Assembly (NCBI RefSeq): GCF_030253575.1
Contig: NC_080568.1
Span: 26,601,501-26,665,500 of the forward strand
From: Rhododendron vialii
Lineage: Eukaryota > Streptophyta > Magnoliopsida > Ericales > Ericaceae
Direction of reading: 5' to 3'
DNA length: 64,000 nt
Below, in pieces: positions 1 to 11,957 of the stretch. A program made the translations under genes and the position numbers. The first letter of the stretch is position 1. Each line of letters opens with the position of its first letter. Below the pieces are notes generated by a model that worked only from the letters and a program-made list of their open reading frames with translations, was not told the DNA's origin and made no database searches.

Positions 1-2508
1 GTTGTTAAGCCAGTTGTAGTGGGGTAGGTTCAGGTGGCCACGTGCTTTCTGTTGTATATAGTTTGTATCTTCAGAGTCGCGGAACTCATTCAAGAAATGA
101 AATACAGAGCACTACTTCTCTCTCTTCTTTCTTCTCTTTTGTTTTCAGTTGTTGATTTTTAGGGTTTTCATCTGTGTATAGATTTTCAATTACAAACATT
201 GACATTTTCTCCTGTCATTCGTTCTGAGTACTACAATTAATTGTAGTTACTTGTATGAAGATACGTGTACACAAAAATGTGATACTTCACAAAATGCTGT
301 TACTGCAATTGGGATTAAAGAGCATCACGAGGCCCGCGAATCCAATTTTTTAGCATAACCATCTCACAAAATTGGGATTCATTATTTCAAAATTACAAAT
401 CATCAAGGTGAAGTGAAACATATTTTCTCGGAAGATAATATATGCCGATGTATTAGCTTGTCTAAATTTCCAACTAGATGGTTTAGTTACCTTTCATTCT
501 ACGCCTAACTGCCTTGGCAGGAGTATGTATGAAGACCCAGTAGGGAAGAAATTCCTTAGAGTTCATTTTAAAAGGTTTAAAAAAGGGTTAATTTATGCAG
601 TAGCAATTTAATAAAGAAAAACATAAAAACGTATAAAAAGTTGTGCGAAAATCACTTATTGGTGATGTTCTAATCTCCAGGTATAAACTCTCAAATTACA
701 AACGGCTTGGTATTTTAAATTTTTCTCTCAAAAATAATAATATGAACTGAATCAATATCAAAATTTTTATGCCTTTAATAATGATGACAGTCAAAACAAT
801 CAGTTGAACCTTCAGAATTCATACTGTTAAACAATTCATTGTTTTTTGGAGTTACAAAGAGTTGACGCTATTGTGACCAAACTTATAAATATCCTTTGGA
901 AACAGGATATCACTTTGTATGTCTAAAAATAATCAAGTTGGAGAAGTTGGATTATTTGATTATTTTAGACATAATTGGGTTCAGGGTTCTGCTTCGATCC
1001 GCTTGTTTTCCGTAGGATTAGTTGCAAAGATGAGTTACTTAACGAATAGTTGCAATGGTTGATACAAAGGTGTCATTTGGGAAGAGATGCAATGCTTGGC
1101 TAAATAGGTGTGTGTCACTTGAGAAGCAACACACTTGATGGAAAAAGTCATCATGCTTCACGAAGAGGTTTATGGACAAGTATAAATAGATGGTGTTATT
1201 AGCAATAGAAGAGGCACATTTTTATCTTCGTATGCATCAGCCACATAGCTAGTCTATTTACTAATTTTCCCCTTCTGCCATAGATCATCACATTGTGTTT
1301 CGGTTTGTCTTCTTTGCCACTACATTTCTACGTGATTCCCAGCCTTACAGCGGTCCAGCTGATAGATCGCGGTTCTTAATTGGGACCAACTAATTCAGCT
1401 ATGTTAGTGGAAATCTGAGTGGGTATTTTTGTTTTGCAGTGGGCTATTAGCATTAGTAAATTAAGGAGTGACGGAAGTTTGCATTTATACAGATAGCATG
1501 GAGTTTGTCAAAGGTTTTCATAAGCCAGCAAATGCTCCCTTTCTCCTCCAATCTGTGCTTTTGGATTTTCTGTCATTTGTGTTTTAATTTCGAGTTTGTT
1601 AAAGTAGTAAGAGTTCCCAGAACAGAAGAAGAAGATGCATGCTGCTCATAAACTATCTAAGGGAGCTATATATGTCTCTATAGTATGTGATTCTTGTCAT
1701 CTATGCAATTTGAGTGTTATAAAAAAAAACCAACTTCAGAGAACAAGAATACATTAGACCTCAGTTTTCCAATTGGACCCTCAATAAGCTCATAACTCCA
1801 CCTACCAAGATACAAAATTTACCCAAATCTATATTGACTATTAGATCAACACGCGATCAACAATGAAATTTTCTCTCATTCTAAACCATTTTTGGATTCG
1901 GTTATTTTCCCAGTAGTGATTAACTTGGCCTACGCAAGAATGCACCCATTAGGCAGTGTTTAGAATGTTAATGCGTGGAATGGTTAATTTACCAAACAAA
2001 CACTACAACACTACTTATGGATGGCTCAAATTGTGCACTACACTCTACAATATTACTGAAATGCACCCTTACTCTATAAGGTCATTGGTTTTCAAAGCCT
2101 GATCATGAGAAGGTAAAGCTTACCTAAAGTAATCCCGAAGGAATGAAAAACAAAATTTAGCATATGGTGAGTGCTATTAGAGTCCATTGAGTGCATAGGT
2201 GCTCATAATTTGGTTGGTCTAGTGGCTTTCCTTTGAAGCCATTGAAATACTCAATCAAATAACCTTAATAATTGGCAATAGTATTAATAATGTGCACTAT
2301 ATGAGATGAGGATTATTGAATTAGAAAAGCTAATCAATAAAACATGCTTTCTTTTGATCAAAATACTATAAACACCCCAATTTGATTGGTGCAAATCAAG
2401 ATAAGAACATATCCGCCAAATGATTTCATATCATGGTGAAAAAATTTAAATCAACAGCCTCGTATAGTTGTTGAATCAAGTGGTTGGCAATGTAACCCAA
2501 GTCACAAT
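1..2508. other. AT-rich intergenic spacer, no gene seen
   Basis: No supported gene is visible on either strand. The first 150 bases hold a TTCAAGAAAT stretch followed by a pyrimidine-rich run, which resembles the tail of a copia-type LTR, but there is no partner LTR, primer-binding site or target duplication, so this is only a guess. The rest is AT-rich and shows no long reading frame with protein-like composition. Confidence 0.5.
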
Positions 2509-2833
2509 CAGAAATGATATTGGTACCGACGGGGTCGGTACCGAAATCGTAGGGACGGCCGCGCCGGGCCGTCTCCGGCCACCGGACGGCCGATCCGAGC
2601 CGTCCAAAAATTCTATAAAAAAAACGCGAATATACATATATACACGAAAAAAGGGTGCTCGGATCAAGCACTTTACACACCTCGGATGCCGTTGATTCCC
2701 GCGAAGGCCCCCTCGGTTTTTTTTTATAGAATTTTTGGACGGCTCGAATCGGCCGTCCGGTGGCCGGAGACGGCCCGGCGCGGCCATCCCTACGATTTCG
2801 GTACCGACCCCGTCGGTACCTGTAGCATCACTC
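2509..2833. mobile_element. Mutator-like hairpin MITE, family 1 copy A
   Basis: A 325 bp element is flanked by a perfect 9 bp target duplication, AGTCACAAT, at 2500-2508 and 2834-2842. Its arms are long GC-rich inverted repeats (GGTACCGACGGGGTC at the left, its complement at the right) joined by a shorter loop, so the whole element can fold on itself. A 9 bp duplication is the hallmark of Mutator-like (MULE) transposition. It has no coding capacity. The subterminal arms (CCGGCCACCGGACGGCC and a run of A) recur at 45714-46105. Confidence 0.85.
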
Positions 2834-4233
2834 AGTCACAATACTTGGAGTGGAAATGGATATAATTTTGAGTTTCATAATTTAATTTGAACTGTTCATA
2901 TCATTCAGCTTGTTGCATTCAACTAATTTAGGGTTAAATATGATTAACGAACATGAGTAGTAGTCACATGACCAAGACATGTACATTTGTCTTGCATTTT
3001 ATTCTTCAAATCATAGTTAGCGGTTCGATTGTTTTAAACTATCATGATCTAATCACACATTTACTAAAGAGAAGTCTTATATGATACTATAACAATCGAT
3101 TCTTAATTTCTTATTCAATCATTGAGCTCGAGAAAAACTCCATTTGTCCTTGCACACGGTGCTGGAACTCCAAATACCCTTGATCTCAAGAGTTTGCTCT
3201 CCCTTTTAGGTCTTATCAGATTTAATTTCCATTAACAATGGGGTCACCCCACCATAACGCGCACGTGTGTGAAAAGAATGTGGGAAAAACTACAGAAATT
3301 AGTTCGATCGCGCAAATTGATCCGAGACAGCATATGTAGCATGTGTTGTCGAAAAGACTCTCGGATATTAATATTCTTTCTTCTTCGTTTGCCTTCTCTT
3401 TTCTTAGGTGCAGCAGGAGTAGACGGCCTCTTTTTGAAAAAGAATGTTTATTAATATGGGGACTACTACAATACAAGTACATGGTTCTTAATGTCCGACT
3501 AGACACCAAAACCGAAAATGGCTCATCTACTCCGACTTTAGGGTTTTGTTAAAGCTCAAAAAGGTTTTTAGTAAAAGACAAATTGAAAAGTAAACCCAAG
3601 GACTAGTGCATTTTTCAATGCAGTTGGTTCGACTCTCCTGTATTGAAAAATGTCCTTGGGGTCATCCCATGCGTGAAAATCTTTTGGGTTAGTAAGCAAA
3701 GACTAATGAGAGACTAGAGAGATTAGTCATGCGGTGCGCGTAAGATAACCAGAGGATCACACTTCATCGCCCAAAAAAGTATTTTTGAAAAGTAGAGTAG
3801 TGGAGATGTTAGTTGTTTAACCAGGGGTTCTTGTTTCGAAGGTGATCAAAAGTGGAAGATGGTCGTTGTAATCATATAAAGCAAAGATTCTCCACCCACC
3901 ACGTGTCCACAACTTTTGTTTTATCTCAAGTGAAAGTTTTCCTTCATCTAGACCGTTTGATCAATTGACCATATCTAACACAAGGGTTCCCCCCAAAGTC
4001 TTATCAAATCCTACAAACTAGTTCATACGGTGCTTTGATCTGACTTTAATCGAACTCGCTAGTGGACGGTGATTGAGTTTTCAGGATTTGTTGAGATGTA
4101 TGTAAGTTGATTAATTTGAAGACCTTAGTTACTATAATATAAAAAAAAAAAAAAAACACCAATTGACCATATCTAACAAACTAACGCAAGGTTTCGCCTT
4201 GTAGTCAAGACTTGAAACTCTCTCTCTCTCTTA
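2834..4233. other. Intergenic spacer
   Basis: No gene is supported here. It contains a small hairpin at 3595-3660 (listed separately), a poly(A) run near 4141-4157 and AT-rich sequence. Short frames around 3222-3552 lie on opposite strands without codon bias or similarity to any family I recognise. Confidence 0.5.
3595..3660. repeat. Short imperfect hairpin
   Basis: CCCAAGGAC and ATTTTTCAATGCAG in the left arm pair with CTGTATTGAAAAAT and GTCCTTGGG in the right arm. The stem is interrupted by a bulge of about six bases, and the loop is about 14 bases. No target duplication was found around it. It could be a tiny MITE remnant or a small-RNA-like foldback. Nothing in the sequence alone shows that it is transcribed. 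Confidence 0.5.
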
Positions 4234-4614
4234 GAGCATCTCCAATAGAAGATGCCAAATTAGTGATGTCAATTTTTTTTTTAAAGCTTATGTGGTATTT
4301 TGACATTTTCAATTTGACATCAAGTTCTCTCTCTCCAACCTTCTTGTGTCAAAAAAACAGAGCTCAAACTTAAAAGGGAAAAAAAAAAAGAAAGATAAAT
4401 CTTCAAACGGGAGAATTTTTTTTGAACTTCCGAAGGTAGTTTTTGAAATTTGGCATGTGGAAAGGTAGATGTCAAAATTGACATGAGAGTGAGAGATGTC
4501 AAAACTACGTCAACTTTGGCATGAGTGAAAGCAGATGGGTTGGATTGAAAGTTAATGCCAAAAATGACCGTTAACTTGTTCATCTCAACTTTGACATCTC
4601 CATTGAAAATGGTC
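4234..4614. mobile_element. Tourist-like (PIF/Harbinger) MITE
   Basis: A 381 bp element starts with GAGCATCTCCAATAG and ends with the imperfect complement CATTGAAAATGGTC. It is flanked by TTA on both sides (4231-4233 and 4615-4617), the 3 bp duplication expected for Tourist/PIF elements. The interior is AT-rich and non-coding, with repeated GACAT motifs. Calling it non-autonomous is an inference from the lack of a transposase frame. Confidence 0.75.
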
Positions 4615-5376
4615 TTAAAGTGTCAAAAACCTCTCTCAAGTGCTATTAATTCGTTTGGTTCTAGTTCATACGAAGCTTTGGTCTAATTTTAATCGAACTT
4701 TTCATTGGTGGACGGTGTGATTGATTTCCTAGAATTTGTTGTCCCGGACACCTAGAATTTGTTGTCCCCGACACCTAAAGTTAGCGTAAAAGAAAAGTCA
4801 GCTGACCATATCTGATTCGTGATCCAAGCCTGATGATCTACTGCTACTGATTGGGTGGTGCATGGTTGATGATGCAGATCGGATGTACCAAAATGTTCTT
4901 ACATGGCATTGTGAAAAATGCACGAGGACTGCCCGTGCAATTCGGGAAAATTATGAAATGGGCCCCACCAGGCCTGAGGGGATGTTGTAACTGACCGTTT
5001 GGGTTTTACCTCATTTTCTGACCGTTACAGATGCAATCTCGGCAAAAATTCAAAGTGCTCAAGCATTATCGCCACTCCCGTTTTTGCTTTCAACACTCAA
5101 GTTGTGAGTGAAGTTTTGACTTTCCTTTCAGATCAACGGCAAGTGGAGCAGAAATAGCAAATAGTGTACTTCCTTTATCAATGCCCTTCAAATACTTTCT
5201 TTCCCCGCTTTTCTACCAACCGTCCATTTCACTGAAATCAACGGCTCAAATCCCCACCAAAACACACGATCTTGATCTGTTCGTTCATTCCTCTGTTTTA
5301 GCTTCCTCTCTCTCTGCTCTACTACCATACCCAGTCTGTTCCATCGCATTTAATTCCAGAGAAATTTTCTCCTTGC
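4615..5376 (+). other. Upstream region of the kinesin gene
   Basis: This non-coding stretch precedes the kinesin leader. It becomes less AT-rich towards 5000-5340, with pyrimidine-rich runs (CTCTCTCTGCTC near 5310) typical of plant core promoters and 5' leaders. The transcription start and a convincing TATA box could not be fixed by eye. Confidence 0.35.
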
Positions 5377-5602
5377 TTCCTGCAAATTTTTTGAACTTCC
5401 CTTCAATTCAATCGGTTTCACCAACTGGGTCTTCTAGAAAAAGATAGGGCATGTTTGGGTAGACCCGGTAGAGTGATAATTTTGTGAAGATTCCTCCATT
5501 TTCCTGCAAAAGTTTTGAACTCTTCTTCAATTCAATCGGTTTCACCAACTGGGTTTTCAAGAAAAACACTAGGGCATGTTTGGACACACTCAAATTCTGT
5601 AA
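5377..5602 (+). promoter_or_regulatory. Duplicated kinesin 5' leader with two upstream ORFs
   Basis: A segment of about 83 bp is present twice at an offset of about 124 bp (5377-5459 and 5501-5584), each copy carrying TCAATCGGTTTCACCAACTG and ending in AGGGCATGTTTGG. Each copy therefore brings an ATG. The first gives a 3-codon frame (5451-5462, MFG) and the second an 8-codon frame (5576-5602) that stops 17 bases before the kinesin ATG. If the leader is transcribed as drawn, these uORFs could lower kinesin translation. That is inference. Confidence 0.5.
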
Positions 5603-5619
5603 TTTTCACAAAGTAGAAC

Positions 5620-8600
5620 ATGCCTGTGTCAACTAGGTCTCAAATCAAGACAGACCCAGATCATCGCATTGATCCCATTCAAAACCCTCTGAGAAACCCA
5701 CACCATGGGTTGAAAGAGAAGATGAGGGCACTCACCCTCTTGTACGAGCAGCAAAGGCAACAAGCTCTCAAGAACCCTCCCGAGCCGCCGCCAAGGCTTT
5801 CCTCTCATCCCAGCGTGGACCTCCTCAGTTCAGGCAAGAGAGGAGGAGGAGAGAGAAAGGAGCCGTCGAATGTGATGAGAGAGAAGAACACCGCCACAGT
5901 CGTTACAAGAACCTACGCCTTGCCTCAGCCCCCACTTTACAGCGCCAAGGAAAACGTTGGTGATCGGATTGTTGGGTTTTCGTGCCCAAGGAAGGCAGCG
6001 GTTTCGACCACGGTGGCGAGGAAGCTGTCGATGGGGGCCGGGTTGGACGGTAGAGGGGTAATTGGGTCCAAGAAATTGCAAGAAATGGAGAGGGTTGTGT
6101 TGGAGAATAAGCAGAATGGGGAGATTGGTGGGGGGAGTAGGATTCTTGTGTTTGTGAGGCTGAGGCCGATGGGGAAGAAGGAGAGGGAGAGTGGGTCGAG
6201 GTGCTGTGTAAGGATTGTGAACCGGAGAGATGTTTACTTGACAGAATTTGCGACGGAGAACGATTATTTGAGGCTGAAGAGGCTGAGGGGGAGGCATTTC
6301 ACGTTTGATGCTTCGTTTCCGGATTCTACTACTCAACTTGAGGTTTATTCAACCACGTAAGTTTTAATTTTAACCCCTGATGAAACAGAAGAAGATGATT
6401 GGGATTTTTTGATTAGATAAGCTGAATTTTATGCATAGAAGAAAAGTCTAGAATTGTAGTAGAGTTCAATTTTATTGGAGTTTATAAATAATCCATGTCT
6501 GTGCTAGTGTCCTCCTTTAAAAAGTTTAGTTTTTTAGGGAAAAATGCTGTGCTAGATAAACTTGGTGCTGATTTGTTGCTAAGCTCTTCAATACTAATTA
6601 CGTTTTGAAGTCATTTGACATTTGATAACTAAAGGTGTCCGGGCTATATTACACACAACGAGTAATTTGTAGGGACAAATCCCACTGTCTACTAGTAGTA
6701 CTCTAGTAGGCCCAGATAGAGTCATTTGGCATCACTGAGAGCAAGTACATCAAATGAGCTATATCCACAAAATTAGGTAAAATAGAGAAGTAAACCTCCA
6801 AAACTCCAATGCAACAGACTAGGTAAACACGAAGGTAAAATACATTTCTTCAAATGGGTAGCTAAAAATAGCTAAGCACTATTCACCATCTACACACTTT
6901 TTTATTATTTTCCTAGCAATTCTCTCTCTCCCTCTCTCTTCTGCCTTTTCTCTCTCTTATGTCATATGGGGTAATTTATAATATTTTAATGGAATGGAGA
7001 AGATTATGGAGAGCATTGGTGTAGAATAAAAGTTAAAAGGCGCAAGCAAAAATACAATTCGGCACTGTTTAATGGTTAGTTTTCCTAATCATTGATGTAC
7101 TTGCTCTGAGACTCTATAGCTTTGCTTGGATCTCAGATTTTTATGGAAATTTATCATGGGCACACAGAAACATAATTTCAAAAGCTCAGGAAAGGGAGAG
7201 TAGATTGGTTTTGGTTGTGTTTGGAAACTTAGAAGAAAATGAATTTGCATTTTCAGAAAAATAAATTTTGTGTTGGTGAATAAGTTCAAAATTTCAAAAG
7301 AAATTTTGGGTTCTTTTGGTTTTGTTTTGGAACTTAGAAGAAAAGGAGTCTGTATTTTCAAAAAAAGAAATTTTGTGTTTGTGTAGTTTACCCACAATAA
7401 CGTGCGTTTGTGCGGGTGTGTGTCGAAGTAATTCTATTTTTGGTAAATGCAATATGCAAACAAAGCCTGCGTATTTAGCTTCTTAGGTATTTAATAGCTT
7501 GCTTGCTTGTCTATAGAAAAGGCTTAACAACAGAAGGGGTATCCATCTTTGTTTCAATACGTAACTTACATCCACCTTTAGGAAAAGGAAATTAGATACG
7601 CATGATTTAATGTTGTACTTTCAGACTTCAACTCAACCCTTGAATTCATTCCATTTCTGTGCATTCAATAGATTTAGTCAAGCTTGAGATGAACTAGTTT
7701 AAGAAGGTAATTGCTGCCATTTTTTCTGATAAACTTCTTAATTGGTTGAAGAAATTTCTGGGCTTGCTACATGAAACCTGAAGCTAAAAGTGCTGAGATT
7801 TGACTATGAATTGTGAATGATGATGCATCATTTGGTGATTGAGAAATTTTTAACTGAGGGATGTGCATAATGACTTTTCCAGAACGGCAGAACTTGTGGA
7901 AGCAGTTTTGGAGGGTAGGAATGGATCAGTGTTCTGCTATGGTGCTACGGGAGCTGGCAAAACATACACCATGTTGGGTACAGTGGAGAATCCGGGGGTG
8001 ATGGTTTTGGCGATGAAGGATCTTTTCAACAAGATTAGGCAGAGGAGCTGTGATGGAAACCATGTGGTTCATCTGTCCTACCTTGAGGTCTATAATGAAA
8101 CTGTAAGGGATTTGCTTTCTCCGGGAAGACCTCTTGTCCTTAGAGAAGATAAACAGGTTTGCTTCAACATTGCACAACATTAATTTATACAGGTTTTGGT
8201 TTCAGCATTGTTTCTGTGCATTGGACTATTTTCCTTAGGTTCTGTTTGGATGAAGGATTGGTGGGGAGATTTGTAAAGGGAGAAGGGGAAAAAGCAAGAA
8301 CATATCCCACAAATCCATGTTCCATAGTCCAAAAACAACCTTTCAGATGCTGAAATTCTTTCCATGTATACTTCACAACCGATAGTAAACTTTTATGGTG
8401 TATCACTAGGCGCGGAAAAATAGCGACACTAAATCAAACCGAGCCTTATGTCCCAATCACTTGGGGTCAGCTACATGAATCCTTTTCCTCCATTGAGCTC
8501 TGTCAATGAATCCTTTTCCTCCATTGAGCCTAATATGTACATTTGCAGATTGGTTTTCTTTCCTACTTTCAAACTCACTGTCACATATTTGCTATTCATG

Positions 8601-11600
8601 AGGGAAAGCATTGCCATCCACTATTTCTGTATAGAAACATAATTTTTGAATGCTAAACCTCATATATGTCTCCTTAAGTTTAGTTGTCCCAACTTGTCTA
8701 AGATATGGGTGATTATTGCTATCTTTTGAAGAAAGTAACTATGACCCTTTTTTCCCATCTTTTTAGTCTTATACTTCTTGACTTGTAACTGAGATAAAAT
8801 TGGCTCAAATTTTTCAGGGGATTGTGGCAGCTGGTCTTACTCAATATAGAGCATATTCCACAGATGAAGTAGTTTTCCTAATCTCCTCATTTATTACATC
8901 CAAGGTTACAGTCACATTCGCTGATAGACACATATCTGTGACAGGTCATGGCATTGCTTCAACAAGGAAATCAAAACCGAACCACTGAACCAACTCGTGC
9001 CAATGAAACTTCTTCACGTTCCCATGCTATTCTCCAGGTAGTTGGAAAGATAACCCCATTTCCTCAGGACTTTTCTATAGCCTAAATTTTTAGTTTTGTA
9101 ATGCTTTGCTACTATAAAATCAGGTGATGGTTGAATACCGAGTTAGAGATGCTTCCAACAATGTTGTCAACCGAGTGGGGAAGCTGTCACTTATTGACCT
9201 AGCAGGTTCAGAGAGAGCTCTTGCAACAGATCAGCGAACGCTTAGGTCACTTGAGGGGGCCAACATAAATAAATCACTCCTTGCACTTAGCAGCTGCATC
9301 AATGCACTTGTCGAGGGCAAGAAACATATCCCTTTCCGAAATTCCAAGCTCACCCAACTGCTCAAGGATTCCCTTGGGGGAGCTTGTAACACGGTTATGA
9401 TTGCCAATATCAGTCCGAGCAATCACTCGTTTGGTGAAACTCAAAACACCCTCCATTGGGCTGATCGAGCTAAGGAGATCCGGACCAAGGTTTGCCCTTA
9501 AAGTTTGTCATTTTCGCGCCTTCAGTCATTTGCGTTATTGTTATTGCTATTGTTATTGCCAAGGAACAAAAATTAATTGTCTTCATCCCAAAACAGCCAA
9601 AACTTTTCTGTTTTCTTAACAGTGAAATGAAACACAAGTGGAAGCCGACCTAATATTTCCACCAACACAATGCTGAAACACACCATGCCGAAATTCTATC
9701 AAACGTGTCAAAATATTGGAGCTGATCTGAAACACACCATGCCGAAATTCTATTAAAGTTTGTCATTTTCGCGCCTTCAGTCATTTGCGTTATTGTTATT
9801 GCCAAGGAACAAAAATTAATTGTCTTCATCCCAAAACAGTCAAAACTTTTCTGTTTTCTTAACAGTGAAATGAAACAATGACATTTTTATACGTTCCCAA
9901 ATATTTTGATATTCACATTATCTTCCGGGCTATGTGTTTAGATATGCCTAAATATTTCCTTCTTCAAGCTAACCGAAACAAAATTATGATCCTCACTTGT
10001 TGCAAGAAGCTTTTGGTATTAGTTAATCCATCGTCACATAGTATTACAACTAATGGCCTCACGATCTTTGTGTTTCCTCAATGATGGCACCTTATAGCAG
10101 CACCATTCATTTTTTCTTATTCTCTATTCTACCTTTACCCGTTAATTTTTCAAAATGCTGAAGTTCCATTGCTTTGCTAGTCTATGTGATCGTAGTTATG
10201 TCCTTTCCACCTTTATCTTATACATTTACAGGCCTATGAAGCAAACGAGGAAATACTGCAAGTGCCCGAATTTGGAACAGATCAGGCTAAGCTATTGCTC
10301 GAGTTACAAAAAGAGAACTGTGACTTACGAGTACAATTGGCACGACAGCAACAGAAGTTACTTACCATCCAAGCACAATCCTTGGCAGCAAACTCCTCAC
10401 CAACCCCTTCTTCTATCTCCTCTCTCTTATCTCCTCCCCCGACTTCTGCCCAACCAAACGAAAAACGAAAGCCCAGATCAACTTGCATGGGTGGGGGTTA
10501 TTTCACACCAGAATCGAAGAAGAAGGGGGCCGAGGAGACAGTCAAGGAGCTCCGGAGGACTGTCAAGGCATTGGAGACGGAAATTGAGAGAATGAGAAAG
10601 GATCATTCTTTGCAGATAAAGCACAAGGATGATCTTATTCGTGACATTTCTCGAAAAGGTGCAAAAGCAGGGATAGGAGGGAGTGGGGCGGAGGGGTTAA
10701 AGAGAGTTGTAACAAGGGCGAGCTTGAGGCCAAAGGAGAAAAATGAGGGTGAGTTGAAGAGCCCGAATCATCGATTTCTATCTCCAGCTCCAACTGCTAA
10801 GAAACGTAGTTTCTGGGACATAACAACGGCTAATAGTCCATCGCTTCTCACTTTAAATGGAAGAAAAACCAGAAGCCATGTCATTAACGACCCTCCTGCA
10901 GCTCCCTCCATGCTTCTTCAGGTGCAGTGGTATTTCTCACCTTAACTTTTTTTTTTTTTAAATTCTTTTTATTGAAGTTGTGAAACTTTTCGTAGATTCA
11001 TGCAGAGCATAGACTGATGTATTTACTTGTGCAAAAATGATACATGCCACCGGTTGCATTTCACCATAATTTTCCACCTCCCATGTGTTTGGTGGAAAGC
11101 CTCTGAATTTACACAATTAACGCCCTGTGTACGTATCAGACCCACCATATCGAACCAATACCATATGGGGAGCCACATAGGAGGTGAAAACCGATTGGCG
11201 ATATATGCTGCTACTATATTGTCCTTTTACTTCTAACTGCACGAGGGATAACTTTTGAAAAGGGAATGATAAGAGGTGCCCATCATAAGTTTATTCGTCC
11301 CGTGTCATACTTTGCAAACGAAAAAATATGCTGAAAATTTGTGTGACGAGGTGGAAGATTCAAGTCTTATTGTTTCAAACCAAAGCCGCATCATGGTGGC
11401 CTATGATTTCAAAATTCCACCACTATATAATTTTGTTTGAGTGTTTTATAATAAAGTTTAGAAGAAAAAGCCTTTTCCTTTCTTCCCGAGGAAATTTTCT
11501 TGGACCTCTCTATCTCCCTACTATTTAAAGTACGCGCTTGTGTTGCCTCCTTCCACGACTGATGCAGCTTGCATATCCATGTTTCTGGTTTGTGTTCATG

Positions 11601-11679
11601 TTCGGACCACACATCGCCAATTGCTTGCATCGTTCAGCCAGGTTTTGCTCGTCAGAGAACCGAAACTTTGAAGCAGTAA
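5620..11679 (+). CDS. KIN-8: Kinesin-8 family motor protein (KIN-8)
   Basis: A plus-end-directed microtubule motor of the kinesin-8 class. Exons: 5620-6356, 7883-8156, 8818-8868, 8945-9037, 9124-9489, 10232-10921 and 11638-11679, giving 750 residues. The reading frame is intact, with GT-AG introns and matching phases. The N-terminal extension starts MPVSTRSQ and includes LKEKMRALTLLYEQQ, as in the Arabidopsis paralogue At1g18550 rather than At3g49650. The motor domain begins near residue 173 (RILVFVRLRP). The P-loop GATGAGKT is at 266-273, switch I NETSSRSH at 374-381, and switch II LIDLAGSE at 408-415, followed by NINKSLLALSSCINAL. Predicted coiled coils lie at about 525-556 and 605-648, and the tail is basic and Ser/Pro-rich. 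The start is the first ATG of the open exon. The last exon encodes only 13 residues (PGFARQRTETLKQ), which matches the family C-terminus but is the least certain part. I am unsure whether the name should be KIN-8A or KIN-8B. Confidence 0.93.
6739..7106. mobile_element. Tourist-like MITE in kinesin intron 1
   Basis: A 368 bp element has the terminal inverted repeats GAGCAAGTACATCAA (left) and TTGATGTACTTGCTC (right). It is flanked by TGA on both sides (6736-6738 and 7107-7109), fitting a 3 bp PIF/Harbinger-type duplication. It contains a run of CT-rich sequence and no coding frame. Downstream in the same intron, a segment of about 70 bp around 7208-7280 is repeated imperfectly around 7312-7384. 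Confidence 0.65.
8430..8560 (-). mobile_element. Au-like SINE fragment in kinesin intron 2
   Basis: On the + strand the segment reads GAGCCTTATGTCCCAATCAC followed by TTGGGGTCAGCTACATGAAT. This is the reverse complement of the conserved 3' part of the plant Au SINE family (GACCCCAAGTGGGATAAGGC), which I recall from several angiosperms. A 20-base piece (ATCCTTTTCCTCCATTGAGC) is then directly repeated. The 5' promoter part and target duplications are not clear, so this is a fragment. Confidence 0.5.
9500..9880. repeat. Direct duplication inside kinesin intron 5
   Basis: About 130 bp beginning AAAGTTTGTCATTTTCGCGC (9500) recurs 255 bp later (9755), nearly identical through CTTAACAGTGAAATGAAACA. 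The second copy lacks one short ATTGTTATTGCT-type repeat. A spacer motif (CTGAAACACACCATGCCGAA) is also doubled. This is a local duplication within non-coding sequence and does not touch exons 5 or 6. Confidence 0.8.
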
Positions 11680-11762
11680 AAGAGGAAGCATAGCAAGAAC
11701 TGACCTGATTAATTGAAGAAGAGACGTGAAGTTGGATGTGATGGAAGAAGAAAGGCAAAAAG

Positions 11763-11957
11763 ATGGCACCAATTGGTACTTGTTCGTTCTTCTTTATTAT
11801 TATCTCTCTGCTCAAGCTGGTTAGTGGTGACAACGATCTTATAAACCAAGACTCGCGAAGGAAAGGGAGAGCAGCAGAATTCTTCAATTCAGTTCACACA
11901 AACTATAAGCAATCACCTGATTTGCCTAACAGTGAGTGCCTTGTTCCCAACATTTGA
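11763..11957 (+). CDS. Small ORF with secretion-signal-like N-terminus (uncertain)
   Basis: A 64-codon frame starts 84 bases after the kinesin stop. Its first 22 residues (MAPIGTCSFFFIIISLLKLV, then SG) look like a signal peptide: a short polar start, a hydrophobic core and small residues at the end. The remainder is charged and includes RRKGRAAEFF. A possible GT donor (AACAGTGAGT) lies near 11930, so the frame could be the first exon of a longer gene. I recognise no family, and it may simply lie in the kinesin 3' UTR. The evidence is composition only. Confidence 0.25.
   Translation: MAPIGTCSFFFIIISLLKLVSGDNDLINQDSRRKGRAAEFFNSVHTNYKQSPDLPNSECLVPNI

Noticed and set aside
5830..6336. 168-codon minus-strand frame opposite kinesin exon 1
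   Set aside because: It is a shadow of the coding exon. Its Pro/His/Arg-rich product has no domain and the + strand protein is clearly conserved.
11525..11887. 120-codon minus-strand frame across the last kinesin exon
   Set aside because: No recognisable domain. It overlaps the kinesin C-terminal exon and 3' flank antisense.
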